NCBI GenBank assembly: GCA_035542575.1
Contig: DATKLE010000166.1
Span: 71,484-135,483 of the forward strand
Direction: 5' to 3'
DNA length: 64,000 nucleotides
From: JAIQET01 sp035542575
Lineage (GTDB): Bacteria; Acidobacteriota; Terriglobia; Terriglobales; Acidobacteriaceae
The notes under the pieces are model-generated. The model searched no databases. It was not told the origin of the DNA and was given only the letters and a program-made list of their open reading frames with translations. Below are positions 50,832 through 58,875 of the stretch, piece by piece. The position numbers and the translations under genes were made by a program. How positions within the stretch are numbered: position 1 is the stretch's first letter; every line of letters starts with the position of its first letter.

Positions 50832-51092
50832 GTGTGTCATCCTCGCGCCGTGTCATATGTGAGGACCATCGCTGCAGCCAGTGGGCTATGTTTTCTCGCG
50901 CTGATTGTCCGATCTGCGGTCCTGGTCGTATCTCCTCTGTTGCAAGTCTCTGATGAAGGCGCTTTCGGAGTCGGCGTCACCCTGAGCGGAATCATGGAAG
51001 TCCTGGTTACGTCGATCCTGCTGGGCTGGCTGCTGGGGACAGGATGGTATCTGATTCGGCGACGCCTCGGAAAAAATAGCACGTCGGCCTGA
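50832..51092 (+). CDS. Small two-helix membrane protein
   Basis: The 86 residues have two hydrophobic helices: about 15-37 (ASGLCFLALIVRSAVLVVSPL) and about 53-74 (IMEVLVTSILLGWLLGTGWYLI). A basic tail RRRLGKN follows. Family unknown. The start could be GTG 50832 or GTG 50850, with the ribosome-binding sequence GAGAGAAG ahead of the first. It converges on the SDR gene, 22 bases between stops. Confidence 0.55.
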   Translation: MCHPRAVSYVRTIAAASGLCFLALIVRSAVLVVSPLLQVSDEGAFGVGVTLSGIMEVLVTSILLGWLLGTGWYLIRRRLGKNSTSA

Positions 51093-51114
51093 GACGAGTT
51101 GCCCGGGTTTCAAT

Positions 51115-51957
51115 TTAGTCGATCTTCAAGGCCTTGGCCACCAGCTTCTCATGCCACTTCCAGGGCAAAATGCGCTTAAGCGCGAGCTGCATCTTCGCAT
51201 CACTTCCAACGACATAGCGCAGCTTGGGATTCGGGTCCTGCGCAATCTTCGCAATCACACGGGCCACTTCAATGGGATCGCGTTTTCTCAGCTTCTGCAC
51301 CTGGTCGCGCATGCGCTTTCCACGCTCGCGGTTGGGTGAAGTGCCGTCCAGAGTTTTCTGGCCAAGATGGGCGTTGCGGGTCCAGATGTCGGTCTGGTAG
51401 GCTCCCGGTTCGACCAGCACCACTTTGATGCCCAGCGCGTTCACCTCCAAGCGCAGCGATTCGCTCCAGCCTTCCAGCGCGTGTTTCGAAGCGGCATAAC
51501 TCGAGGTCGCGACGGCACCGTGCAGACCACTGATCGAGGAGACCATGATGATGTGGCCGGAGCGCTGGCGGCGCATGATGGGCAGGACAGCCTGGGTCAT
51601 GGCCACGTGCCCGAAGAAGTTGGTCTCGAACTGGAGGCGGATTTCGTCGAGCTTCATGTCCTCGGCGAAGCCGGCCACGGCAAAACCAGCGTTGTTGACC
51701 AGCACGTCAATCCGCCCGTAGTCGCGGACGACCGCATCCAGAAACGGGGGAATACTGTCGAACTCCGCCACGTTGAGGCGGCGGACATCGAGCTGGCTGG
51801 CGACGCCGGCAGCGGCTGCCGCCTGGTCCAGGCGGTCGCGCCGGGCCAGTTCGCGCATGGAGGCGACCACCTTGACCCCCTCCTTAGCCAATTCCACCGC
51901 GGACAGCAGACCGATACCACTCGATGTGCCAGTGATCACTGCAATTTTATCGGGCAT
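51115..51957 (-). CDS. Short-chain dehydrogenase/reductase
   Basis: An NAD(P)-dependent oxidoreductase of 280 residues from ATG 51957. It has the TGTSSGIG cofactor loop (residues 10-17), NNAGFAVAG, the catalytic SSISGLHG...YAASKHA (Ser and Tyr-x3-Lys), and VEPGAYQTDIW. A long C-terminal part (about 215-280) is as in ketoreductase-like 'classical' SDRs. The substrate is unknown. The furthest upstream frame (52068) is unsupported. It is divergent from the small gene at 52034. Confidence 0.92.
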   Translation of the reverse strand: MPDKIAVITGTSSGIGLLSAVELAKEGVKVVASMRELARRDRLDQAAAAAGVASQLDVRRLNVAEFDSIPPFLDAVVRDYGRIDVLVNNAGFAVAGFAEDMKLDEIRLQFETNFFGHVAMTQAVLPIMRRQRSGHIIMVSSISGLHGAVATSSYAASKHALEGWSESLRLEVNALGIKVVLVEPGAYQTDIWTRNAHLGQKTLDGTSPNRERGKRMRDQVQKLRKRDPIEVARVIAKIAQDPNPKLRYVVGSDAKMQLALKRILPWKWHEKLVAKALKID

Positions 51958-52033
51958 GGAGTCTAATGTAATAGCAAGCGGCAGGTTTGTCGTGGTGCGC
52001 CTGTAACGAAGGCGCCCCCATGGGAGGTCCACG

Positions 52034-52174
52034 ATGCGGACCATGATGGATTTCAGACGGCGGCACAATGAGTATTTTCACCCCCACCCGCTCTATAGCA
52101 CGTATGCTCTGATTGCCAGCCTGGCGCTGGCGGGATTGCTGGTGGTCGTGATCGCCTGGTCGGTAGCCCACTAG
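52034..52174 (+). CDS. Small membrane protein (46 aa), too short for standard gene calling
   Basis: ATG 52034 is preceded by GGGAGGT at a good distance (5-6 bases), and the frame ends at TAG 52174. Of 46 residues, about 1-22 are polar and basic with a HPHP stretch (FRRRHNEYFHPHPLYSTY). About 23-44 are one hydrophobic helix (ALIASLALAGLLVVVIAWSVAH). The His-rich juxtamembrane segment might bind a metal. It is divergent to the SDR gene. Family not recognised. Codon choice in the helix is strongly GC-biased, as expected for a real gene. Confidence 0.6.
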   Translation: MRTMMDFRRRHNEYFHPHPLYSTYALIASLALAGLLVVVIAWSVAH

Positions 52175-52359
52175 CGGCCCATGCACCGGCGTGCCCTGAG
52201 TGAAAATGAAGGGGCAGCGCCCCCCAGCCTATGCGGCATTCCGCATCCCCTATTCTCCTTGCGCACATTCGCCCGCTCCGGGTTGCAAATCGCCCGCCGA
52301 TACGAGAACATAACCGTTTGCCTTACATCCCACAGAACTCATAAGGAAGCAGCCGAATC

Positions 52360-53724
52360 ATGGCCAAGCGGCAAAGTGTGAAGTCTGAAGCCAAGTCAAG
52401 CAGTAGCACCGGGAGCGAGTTGAAGGCGCCCAAAGGAAAACTCGGGGTCATGATCCCGGGTATGGGCGCAGTGGCCACGACGTTTGTAGCCGGGGTGGAA
52501 GCCGTGCGCAAGGGCCTAGCCCAGCCTATCGGATCGCTCACCCAGATGGGCACGATTCGTTTGGGCAAGCGGACCGAAGGACGTTCGCCGAAAATTAAGG
52601 AGCTTGTCCCGCTCGCTGGGTTGGATGAACTGGTCTTCACAGGCTGGGACATCTTCGAGGACGACATGTACACCGCGGCCGTCAAAGCGGGCGTGCTCGA
52701 GCGCCACTTGCTGGACCAGGTGAAGCCTTTCCTCAGTTCAATCAGGCCGCGCCAGGCGGTGTTCGATCACAATTACGTGAAGAATCTGGACGGCCCCAAC
52801 CTCAAGAAAGCGAAGAACAAGATGGACCTGGCCGAACAGGTCCGCAGCGACATCCGGGAGTTCAAGCAGGGCTCCGGCGCTACTCGGCTGATCACCATCT
52901 GGTGCGGTTCGACCGAGTCATTCATCACCCCGACCGCGGCCCACGAGACGGTGAAGTCCTTCGAAAAGGCGCTGACCCAGAACGACGAGAATATCGCGCC
53001 TTCGATGATCTACGCCTACGCCTCGCTGATGGAGGGAGTGCCGTTTGCCAACGGCGCGCCAAACCTGACAGTGGACATTCCCGCGATGCATGAGCTGGCG
53101 CGGCGCAACCAGGCTCCGATCTGTGGCAAGGACTTCAAGACCGGTCAGACCCTGATCAAGACGATCCTGGCGCCCGGGTTCAAGGCGCGCATGATCGGGC
53201 TGAATGGCTGGTTCTCCACCAACATCCTGGGGAACCGCGACGGGGAGGTTCTGGACGACCCCGGGTCCTTCAAAACCAAGGAGGAGTCGAAGCTTTCGGT
53301 GCTGGAGCACATCCTGCAGCCGGGGCTCTATCCTGAGCTGTACGGTAACTTTACCCACAAGGTTCGCATCAATTATTACCCGCCACGTGGTGATAACAAA
53401 GAGGGTTGGGACAACATTGACATCTTCGGGTGGCTCGGGTATCCGATGCAGATCAAGGTGGACTTCCTGTGCCGCGACTCCATCCTCGCAGCTCCCATCG
53501 TGCTTGACCTGGTGCTGTTCCTGGACCTGGCGCAGCGGGCCTCGGAACTCCAGGGGCTCGGCATCCAGGAGTGGCTGAGCTTTTACTTCAAGTCGCCCAT
53601 GACCGCGCCGGGGCTGTACCCAGAGCATGACCTGTTCATTCAGTTAATGAAGTTGAAGAACACGCTGCGGCATTTGAAGGGTGAAGAATTAATCACACAC
53701 CTGGGGTTGGAGTACTACGACTGA
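52360..53724 (+). CDS. ino1: Myo-inositol-1-phosphate synthase
   Basis: Converts glucose-6-phosphate to inositol-3-phosphate with NAD+ as tightly bound cofactor; it feeds inositol lipid or compatible-solute synthesis. The 454 residues have the NAD loop KLGVMIPGMGAVATTF (27-42), the family FTGWDIFEDDMYTAA, IWCGSTES, GLNGWFSTNILGNRDGEVL and KVDFLCRDSILAAPIVLDL. The length fits prokaryotic-type synthases. The start is ATG 52360. No inositol monophosphatase is adjacent. Confidence 0.95.
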   Translation: MAKRQSVKSEAKSSSSTGSELKAPKGKLGVMIPGMGAVATTFVAGVEAVRKGLAQPIGSLTQMGTIRLGKRTEGRSPKIKELVPLAGLDELVFTGWDIFEDDMYTAAVKAGVLERHLLDQVKPFLSSIRPRQAVFDHNYVKNLDGPNLKKAKNKMDLAEQVRSDIREFKQGSGATRLITIWCGSTESFITPTAAHETVKSFEKALTQNDENIAPSMIYAYASLMEGVPFANGAPNLTVDIPAMHELARRNQAPICGKDFKTGQTLIKTILAPGFKARMIGLNGWFSTNILGNRDGEVLDDPGSFKTKEESKLSVLEHILQPGLYPELYGNFTHKVRINYYPPRGDNKEGWDNIDIFGWLGYPMQIKVDFLCRDSILAAPIVLDLVLFLDLAQRASELQGLGIQEWLSFYFKSPMTAPGLYPEHDLFIQLMKLKNTLRHLKGEELITHLGLEYYD

Positions 53725-53786
53725 GCGCTGAGCAACCTTCTCGCGCGGCAGTAAAGCCGTCAACGCTCGACTGCTGAGCAGCGCGA

Positions 53787-54299
53787 CTACTTCTCGTCGA
53801 AGTCCACCCAGGCACGGGTCTTGCCGACATCCACGCGCATGCTGCACTGCTTGGGCGCGATGTGCCCGAAGTAGATGCTGAACCGTGGCTCTGCCTGCGG
53901 CAGCTTGCCGGTCTGCATGGGAGCCCGCACCAGGTCCTGCTGCTCGTCATACTTGCTGCCCGCGGTGACGTCTTTGTTCACGATCAACGTCCACTTGTCC
54001 TTCTCCGGAATCAGGTAGACGCGGTAGGCGCCGACGGGGATTTCCTTGCTGTTCAGCAGGAGCGGGGTCTCGGTGAACAAATCCATGGGCGCGTCACCCG
54101 GCGTCCACAGTTTTCCCAGCGGCAGTTCGTCTTTCTTGTCAACCACCAGCTGGTTGTAGCGCACGCTCATCTGTTTCTGATCGGCAAAGGTGCAGACGGC
54201 GGTGCTGGTCGCGGGTTGCGAGGCGGGATCCTGAGCAACTGCACCAGTAGACAGAAGCAGGCCCACGAGGAACATTGCGCAAGCAATAAGGCGTCGCAT
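53787..54299 (-). CDS. Secreted DUF2911 family protein
   Basis: From ATG 54299, behind GGAGGG, the protein has 170 residues with a signal peptide MRRLIACAMFLVGLLLSTGAVAQ. The mature part shows the DUF2911 pattern: QKQMSVRYNQLVV, GKLWTPGDAPMDLFTETPLLL, VGAYRVYLIPEKDKWTLIVNK and CSMRVDVGKTRAWVDF. The role is unknown, probably periplasmic. The in-frame upstream extension to 54539 is non-conserved. It converges on the inositol synthase gene. Confidence 0.9.
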   Translation of the reverse strand: MRRLIACAMFLVGLLLSTGAVAQDPASQPATSTAVCTFADQKQMSVRYNQLVVDKKDELPLGKLWTPGDAPMDLFTETPLLLNSKEIPVGAYRVYLIPEKDKWTLIVNKDVTAGSKYDEQQDLVRAPMQTGKLPQAEPRFSIYFGHIAPKQCSMRVDVGKTRAWVDFDEK

Positions 54300-54716
54300 C
54301 ACTTGCCCTCCGGAAGGAATGCGGTTCTGGGATGCCTGTTCTATGGGATATGCTAGCACCGACCCAGGCACATTGCAGCGATTAAGCAGTGGCACACGAG
54401 GTGCGCGAGGCGGCGCCTCTGTCCCAGCTTCAGCATTTGCTCGTACTCGGCAAACTTGTTGAGAAAGCGATCCAGGTCCCCCTCCGCAAGACGTACGGTC
54501 AAGAGTCGCGTTCGACGGGTCCTCGCGACAATTCGCCATGCAATCTGCGAGTCAAATCGGCAGGCGCGCAACGAGCGACGGCCTACAGGGAGGCGATCAG
54601 GCACATCGCGCCTCTGACAATGAGAAGGCGTCATGTTACCGCCCGCCGCAGGGCTTGGCGAACCCTCTCGCCCCAGGATGATATTGTGATCCGGCGGGCA
54701 GGTGAAGCGCATCTCA
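54300..54716. other. Gene-poor gap between DUF2911 and YceI genes
   Basis: About 410 bases without a gene I trust. On the minus strand a frame encoding LAEGDLDRFLNKFAEYEQML (about 54400-54500) has protein-like composition but no good start signal or conserved context. I do not call it. Confidence 0.3.
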
Positions 54717-55307
54717 ATGGGTAATACTCGCCAGCCAATGCAAACCAAGCTCGCATGCCTTACCGCACTTTTCTTGACTGTGGCGCTCTGGGCCGCGGAT
54801 GCACCCCGGGCCATTGACCCCCAACAGTCCGTGCTGACCGTGCACGTGCTCAAGGCCGGGCTGTTCTCGGCGTTTGGCCATGAGCACGAAATCCGCGCGC
54901 CCATCCAGCAAGGCTCCTTTACAACACAAGATCCCTCGGTCGAGTTGACGGTCAATGCGCGCGAGCTGCGAGTCATGGACAAAGACGTCTCCGACAAGGA
55001 CCGCGCCGAGATTCAGGCGACGATGCTCGGTTCCAAGGTGCTCGACAGCGAGCGTTTCTCCGTAATCCGCTTCCGTTCGACTGCTGTAACCCCGGCGGCG
55101 GATGATAAGTGGATCGTGCAAGGCGAGCTGACAGTACACGGCGAGACCCGCCCCGTGAAATTCGTGGTTGCGCTGCAGAACGGGCACTACCACGGCACGG
55201 CTGAGATCAAACAGAAAGACTTCGGCATTACCCCCGTGACCGTCGGGGGCGGCACCGTTAGGGTTAAGAACGAGTTACGGGTGGAATTTGACATTGTTGG
55301 CGAGTAG
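54717..55307 (+). CDS. YceI family secreted lipid/isoprenoid-binding protein
   Basis: YceI proteins form a lipocalin-like barrel that binds isoprenoid-type ligands. About 196 residues; signal peptide QTKLACLTALFLTVALWA (cleavage ADA). SVLTVHVLKAGLFSAFGHEHEI, SVELTVNARELRVMDK, FSVIRFRSTAV and LTVHGETRPVKFVVALQNGHYHG followed by FGITPVTVGGGTVRVKNEL match the family. The start could be GTG 54702, ATG 54717 or ATG 54738; the last begins just ahead of the signal peptide. It is alone in its strand context. Confidence 0.87.
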   Translation: MGNTRQPMQTKLACLTALFLTVALWAADAPRAIDPQQSVLTVHVLKAGLFSAFGHEHEIRAPIQQGSFTTQDPSVELTVNARELRVMDKDVSDKDRAEIQATMLGSKVLDSERFSVIRFRSTAVTPAADDKWIVQGELTVHGETRPVKFVVALQNGHYHGTAEIKQKDFGITPVTVGGGTVRVKNELRVEFDIVGE

Positions 55308-55474
55308 CAAGGCTCTTCCCAAGCCAAACCGCCTAGGGGACCCAGGGCCGGGAGGGATAACCTTCAAGCCCGATCCAGCGTCCAACTATAAGGAGAAATC
55401 CAAGGGGAAGGTGTCTTTAAGCGGGGTATAATCCTGCGTAGAGGCCTTGGGGCGGGTCGGAAAAGGGAGTTTTT

Positions 55475-56581
55475 ATGAAGCTACGGCTCTTGGCGGTAAC
55501 GGCTGCGTTGTTGGCGTTCAGCTATGCGGCGCCGTGGAGTTTTTCGCAGGATCAGGCGGGCGCGAGCCCGACCGACTCGGGCACCTCAGCAAAAGCGTCC
55601 GCCACTGAGCCGACGATCCATCCTGCCGATCCCGACAAGGTGAAACATGACGGCGGCAAGGACGACGTGGACGCGATCGGGAACCGCAATGTGGGTTGCA
55701 ATACCGGGCTGGGCAACTGGTACGGGGTGGAAAAGCAAATCGCCATGGGCAAGCAGTATGCCCAGCAGGTGGAGTCCACGGTCAAACTGATTCAGGACCC
55801 GGTGGTCACGGAATACGTAAACCGGATCGGGCAGAACCTGGTGCGCAATTCCGACGCCCAGGTGCCTTTCACCATCAAGGTGATTGACGCGGATGACATC
55901 AACGCTTTTGCTCTCCCCGGCGGGTTCTTCTATGTGAACTCGGGGTTGATCCTGGCGGCTGACGAGGAAGCAGAGCTGGCGGGAGTGATGGCGCACGAAA
56001 TTGCGCACGTGGCGGCCTGCCACGCGGCCCGACAAAACACCCGTGGCAACATCATGAACCTGGCTTCCATCCCTCTGATCTTCGTCGGCGGAGGCATCGG
56101 ATACGCAGGATACGAAGCAGCGGGCCTGGCCCTGCCACTCACCTACCTGCACTTCTCGCGCAACTTCGAAGCGGACGCGGATTACCTGGGATTGCAGTAC
56201 ATGTACAAGGCAGGATACGATCCCCAGGCATTCATCGCCTTCTTTGAGAAGGTACAGGCGCAGGAGAAGAAGAAGCCGGGCACGCTGGCCAAGGCGTTTT
56301 CCACCCACCCTCAGACCCCCGATCGCATCGAGAAATCGCAGGAAGAGATCTCCAAGATTTTGCCAGCGCGGGCGCAGTACGTGGTCAATACCTCGGAATT
56401 CGACGAGGTGAAGGCGCGGCTGGCGGCCATCGAGAACCGGCGCAAGATTACCGACCAGAAAGACAAGAACAAGCCCAGTCTGCGCCGGACCTCTACCACC
56501 GACAAGAGCGGTCAGGAAGGCAAGACCACGGATGATGATCATCCCACCTTGAAGAGGCGGGACGACAGCTCTCAGAATTAG
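55475..56581 (+). CDS. Secreted M48 family metalloprotease (BepA-like)
   Basis: From ATG 55475 behind AAGGGAG the protein has 368 residues. A signal peptide (LLAVTAALLAFSYA) and an Ala/Thr/Asp-rich linker precede an M48 protease domain. The motif is HEIAH at 174-178 (zinc and catalytic Glu), with FEADADYLGLQYM (about 230) supplying the third ligand. KKPGTLAKAFSTHPQTPDRIEK matches the BepA/LoiP-type family, which repairs or degrades outer-membrane proteins. There is no TPR domain; the C-terminal 60 residues are charged and low-complexity. A TATAAT box lies at 55427-55432. A strong terminator follows. Confidence 0.92.
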   Translation: MKLRLLAVTAALLAFSYAAPWSFSQDQAGASPTDSGTSAKASATEPTIHPADPDKVKHDGGKDDVDAIGNRNVGCNTGLGNWYGVEKQIAMGKQYAQQVESTVKLIQDPVVTEYVNRIGQNLVRNSDAQVPFTIKVIDADDINAFALPGGFFYVNSGLILAADEEAELAGVMAHEIAHVAACHAARQNTRGNIMNLASIPLIFVGGGIGYAGYEAAGLALPLTYLHFSRNFEADADYLGLQYMYKAGYDPQAFIAFFEKVQAQEKKKPGTLAKAFSTHPQTPDRIEKSQEEISKILPARAQYVVNTSEFDEVKARLAAIENRRKITDQKDKNKPSLRRTSTTDKSGQEGKTTDDDHPTLKRRDDSSQN

Positions 56582-56620
56582 GGGCGTTTGAACAGCGGGG
56601 TGTTTCCGCTTGCGCGTTCC

Positions 56621-56648
56621 AACCGGCGGCTTCGGCCGCCGGTTTAGT
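56621..56648 (+). terminator. UUCG-loop terminator after the M48 gene
   Basis: AACCGGCGGC (56621-56630), loop TTCG, GCCGCCGGTT (56635-56644) is a perfect 10-bp hairpin with a stable tetraloop, followed by TAGTTTG. It is 40 bases past the stop. Confidence 0.75.
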
Positions 56649-56885
56649 TTGTGCGCTCCAGCGGGCAAAGCCGCATGCCTGAATGCCTTCTCCCTTAAAG
56701 TTAAAGTGGTTACGCGGCGACTCGCGCTTCCTGGAATCCCACCCGGTGCAGGAGTTGCTGAAACCGGGGATCGGAGCGGAGCGGATCGAGGCGGAAGGAG
56801 CGGTGAGCCGTTGCGCTGCGGCTCGGCGAATGCTGCAAAGATCCCGCCCTTAGTGGTAACCTTGCCGGGCACATGAGGGGGGGCA

Positions 56886-57161
56886 ATGCCAAAATTTCTG
56901 ATCGAACGCGAAATCCCGAACGCGGGCAAGCTGTCGCCGCAAGAACTGCAGGCGGTATCGCAGAAATCCTGCTCCGTGTTGCGGAGCATGGGACCCAGCA
57001 TTCAGTGGGTGGAGAGCTACGTCACGGACAACAAGATCTATTGCGTGTACATTGCGGAGAACGAGCAGGCCATCCGAAAGCATGCGGAGCAGGGCGGGTT
57101 CCCGGCCAACAAGATTTCGCGCATCAAGACCAGGATTGACCCCACGACCGCCGAGATCTAG
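56886..57161 (+). CDS. DUF4242 domain protein
   Basis: The 91 residues are one DUF4242 domain: PKFLIEREIPNAGKLSPQEL, SVLRSMGPSIQWVESYVTDNKIYCVYIAENEQAIRKHAEQGGFPANK. The fold is ferredoxin-like; DUF4242 members from other phyla are small cytoplasmic proteins of unknown or nickel-related role. The start ATG 56886 has GAGGGGGG ahead. It shares a bidirectional terminator with the convergent gene. Confidence 0.88.
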   Translation: MPKFLIEREIPNAGKLSPQELQAVSQKSCSVLRSMGPSIQWVESYVTDNKIYCVYIAENEQAIRKHAEQGGFPANKISRIKTRIDPTTAEI

Positions 57162-57169
57162 GAGAAGAA

Positions 57170-57196
57170 AAAAGCCGCGAGTAGCTCGCGGCTTTT
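57170..57196. terminator. Bidirectional terminator
   Basis: AAAAGCCGCGAG (57170-57181), loop TAG, CTCGCGGCTTTT (57185-57196). A perfect 12-bp stem with T-runs on both strands, placed between convergent genes. Confidence 0.9.
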
Positions 57197-57216
57197 CTGT
57201 GAGGTTGATTCCACGG

Positions 57217-57453
57217 TCAGGCTGCGTGCTTGGTGGCCAGCGCATGCACACGGCGGTGTGCTTCAGCGCGCGAGGTGATGACCTTCATCTGCTGCCAGTC
57301 GTAGGGAAACTCCTTGCCACAGTCCAGACACACCACGTACGTGCCGGTGAGGGAGGCTGCGGTGTTGCGCCGAGAACCGGGGCGCACGGTGATGGGAAAA
57401 CTGTAGTGGTTGTGCCAACAGCCAAAGCACGCATCCAATAATTTCGCTATCAT
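57217..57453 (-). CDS. Small zinc-ribbon-like protein with two CxxC pairs
   Basis: The 78 residues have Cys9-x2-Cys12 (CFGC) and Cys42-x2-Cys45 (CLDCG), spaced to form one zinc-ribbon-like site, with GKEFPYDWQQMKVI after the second pair. The start ATG 57453 follows GGAGGG by 4 bases. It is soluble; family unknown. It converges on the DUF4242 gene. Confidence 0.75.
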   Translation of the reverse strand: MIAKLLDACFGCWHNHYSFPITVRPGSRRNTAASLTGTYVVCLDCGKEFPYDWQQMKVITSRAEAHRRVHALATKHAA

Positions 57454-57743
57454 AATTCCCTCCCCAGACCCTGGGCTCTCCGGCCCTTACCTGTCATTTC
57501 CCGAAAAAGAACTTCTACGCCAATCCATCTCTTTAGATTCAGCTTTGCCCAAAAAGGTTCGACAGATGTACGGAGCAGGCGAGGTTCCAGATTCAATGTG
57601 GAGAAGCGCTTGCGGGGATTGGGGTTATGCGGCTGAGGAGAATTGCTGCGCAAAGGTTTGCAGAGGTTCGAGCGTATAAATCCGGGACGCAACACGCCAG
57701 GACCTAGCGCGGGAATGCTGACCGGGACCGCGACTTTATCGGA
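57454..57743. other. Gene-free gap
   Basis: About 290 bases between two minus-strand genes. No good gene or strong hairpin is seen. Confidence 0.4.
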
Positions 57744-58001
57744 TCATGTACTCTCGCTGCCGGCTTTCTTGCGGGATGAACACTTCGCCATGATGGCGGA
57801 GCGGAGGCGAGTGCGGAGATCTTCAGGAAGGGGGTAAAGCTGAGAGTCGCGATAGATCTCAATGGTCTTCTTAGTGGTATCGCAGACGACGTAGCAGTTG
57901 TGGCACCAGGCGAGATGATCTTCCAGTTCGGCCTTTGTGCGAGCGTCCAGGACGCCGTCGAGGTAATTGGTCAGCTCTTGCAAAAACTCAGAGCATTTCA
58001 C
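57744..58001 (-). CDS. Zinc-binding anti-sigma factor (zf-HC2 family)
   Basis: The 85 residues contain the H-x3-C-x2-C core (HLAWCHNC, His29, Cys33, Cys36) with further Cys3 and Cys40. This is the anti-sigma zinc module that traps the partner sigma factor. The start GTG 58001 overlaps the sigma-gene stop by 4 bases (GTGA), as expected for a co-regulated pair. It has no membrane segment, so it is a soluble, probably redox-responsive, anti-sigma factor. Confidence 0.92.
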   Translation of the reverse strand: MKCSEFLQELTNYLDGVLDARTKAELEDHLAWCHNCYVVCDTTKKTIEIYRDSQLYPLPEDLRTRLRSAIMAKCSSRKKAGSEST

Positions 58002-58627
58002 TTTGTGCCATCTCCGCCATCACGTTTCTGGAAGAACCGGCTGAGCCGTTCGCGCAGCTGCAGGCGCGCGCGCAGCAGCCGCGACTTGACCGCCGGAATG
58101 CTGAGCTCCAGCGCCTCCGCCGTCTCCTCGGTCGAGAGACCTTCCACGTCCCTCAGGACAAATACTGTCCGAAAACTGGGGGGCAAACCTTGAATGGTAC
58201 GGGTCAAGATGTCCCGCAACTCCGCCTGGCTGTATTGCTGTTCGGGATTGGGGCTCCAGTCCGCTACCTCGCGGGGCAGCGAATCTTCTTCCGTCTTGAC
58301 CTCTTCGTCCAGCGAAACCATGCGTTCGGGGCGACGGCGGCGCAGTTTCATCAGCGCCTCGTTCACCGCGATCCGCACCAGCCAGGTATAAAACTTCGAC
58401 TGGCCCTGGAACTGTTCCAGGTTGCTGTAGGCTTTCAGAAACGCATCCTGCACCACGTCCTCCGCGTCTTCGCGGTTCTGCGTGATGTGCTGGGCGATGC
58501 GGAATACGTTCCGGTCATAGCGTCGGACCAACTCTTCGAAGGCCCCGACGTCGCCGCCCTTGGCAGCCTGAACCAGCGCCAGCTCATTGCTGACGGGCTC
58601 GCCTAATTTGGGTTGGATGGCACTCAT
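57998..58627 (-). CDS. ECF-type RNA polymerase sigma factor
   Basis: From ATG 58627 the protein has 209 residues. Region 2 is FEELVRRYDRNVFRIAQHIT with EDAEDVVQDAFLKAYSNLEQ and YTWLVRIAVNEALMKLRRRR. Region 4 is LPPSFRTVFVLRDVEGLSTEE with ALELSIPAVKSRLLRARLQL, the helix-turn-helix. It activates a stress regulon in partnership with the anti-sigma factor downstream. The N-terminal 61-residue frame extension to 58810 is non-conserved and overlaps the promoter of the divergent GAF gene, so ATG 58627 is preferred. Confidence 0.95.
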   Translation of the reverse strand: MSAIQPKLGEPVSNELALVQAAKGGDVGAFEELVRRYDRNVFRIAQHITQNREDAEDVVQDAFLKAYSNLEQFQGQSKFYTWLVRIAVNEALMKLRRRRPERMVSLDEEVKTEEDSLPREVADWSPNPEQQYSQAELRDILTRTIQGLPPSFRTVFVLRDVEGLSTEETAEALELSIPAVKSRLLRARLQLRERLSRFFQKRDGGDGTK

Positions 58628-58816
58628 CTTGCTTTCGATGCAACAATTTTCAAGCCAGCGGCCGGAAGACGAAAGTGTTATTTTACTTGGTAACCCGAAC
58701 TTTGGCTTCAACTCTTTTGACGTAGGCAGCGCTGGCTGGTTTGCGTAGAATTTCCCTTTGGGGCGCCGAGGCAAGGCAAGTTCTGGGAGTAATCCGTACG
58801 ACATGGCCAAGTGCCA

Positions 58817-58844
58817 TATAATCAGAGGTTAGGAGAACCTAACC
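58817..58844 (+). promoter_or_regulatory. GAF-gene promoter and 5' hairpin
   Basis: TATAAT (58817-58822) is a consensus -10 box; the -35 is not recognisable. A perfect hairpin GGTTAGG-AGAA-CCTAACC (58827-58844) starts at the likely mRNA 5' end and lies 32 bases ahead of the ATG at 58876. Confidence 0.5.
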
Positions 58845-58875
58845 CAAGAAGAAGTGTGCGCCTAGTCGAGGGAGA

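Noticed and set aside
54353..54997. 214-residue minus-strand frame
   Set aside because: It overlaps the signal-peptide region of YceI on the other strand and has no start signal. Only about 30 residues look protein-like.
57450..57695. 81-residue minus-strand frame
   Set aside because: Low-complexity Arg/Pro/Leu composition and no start signal or conserved motif.
58630..58810. N-terminal extension of the sigma factor
   Set aside because: Non-conserved, and it overlaps the promoter and hairpin of the GAF gene.
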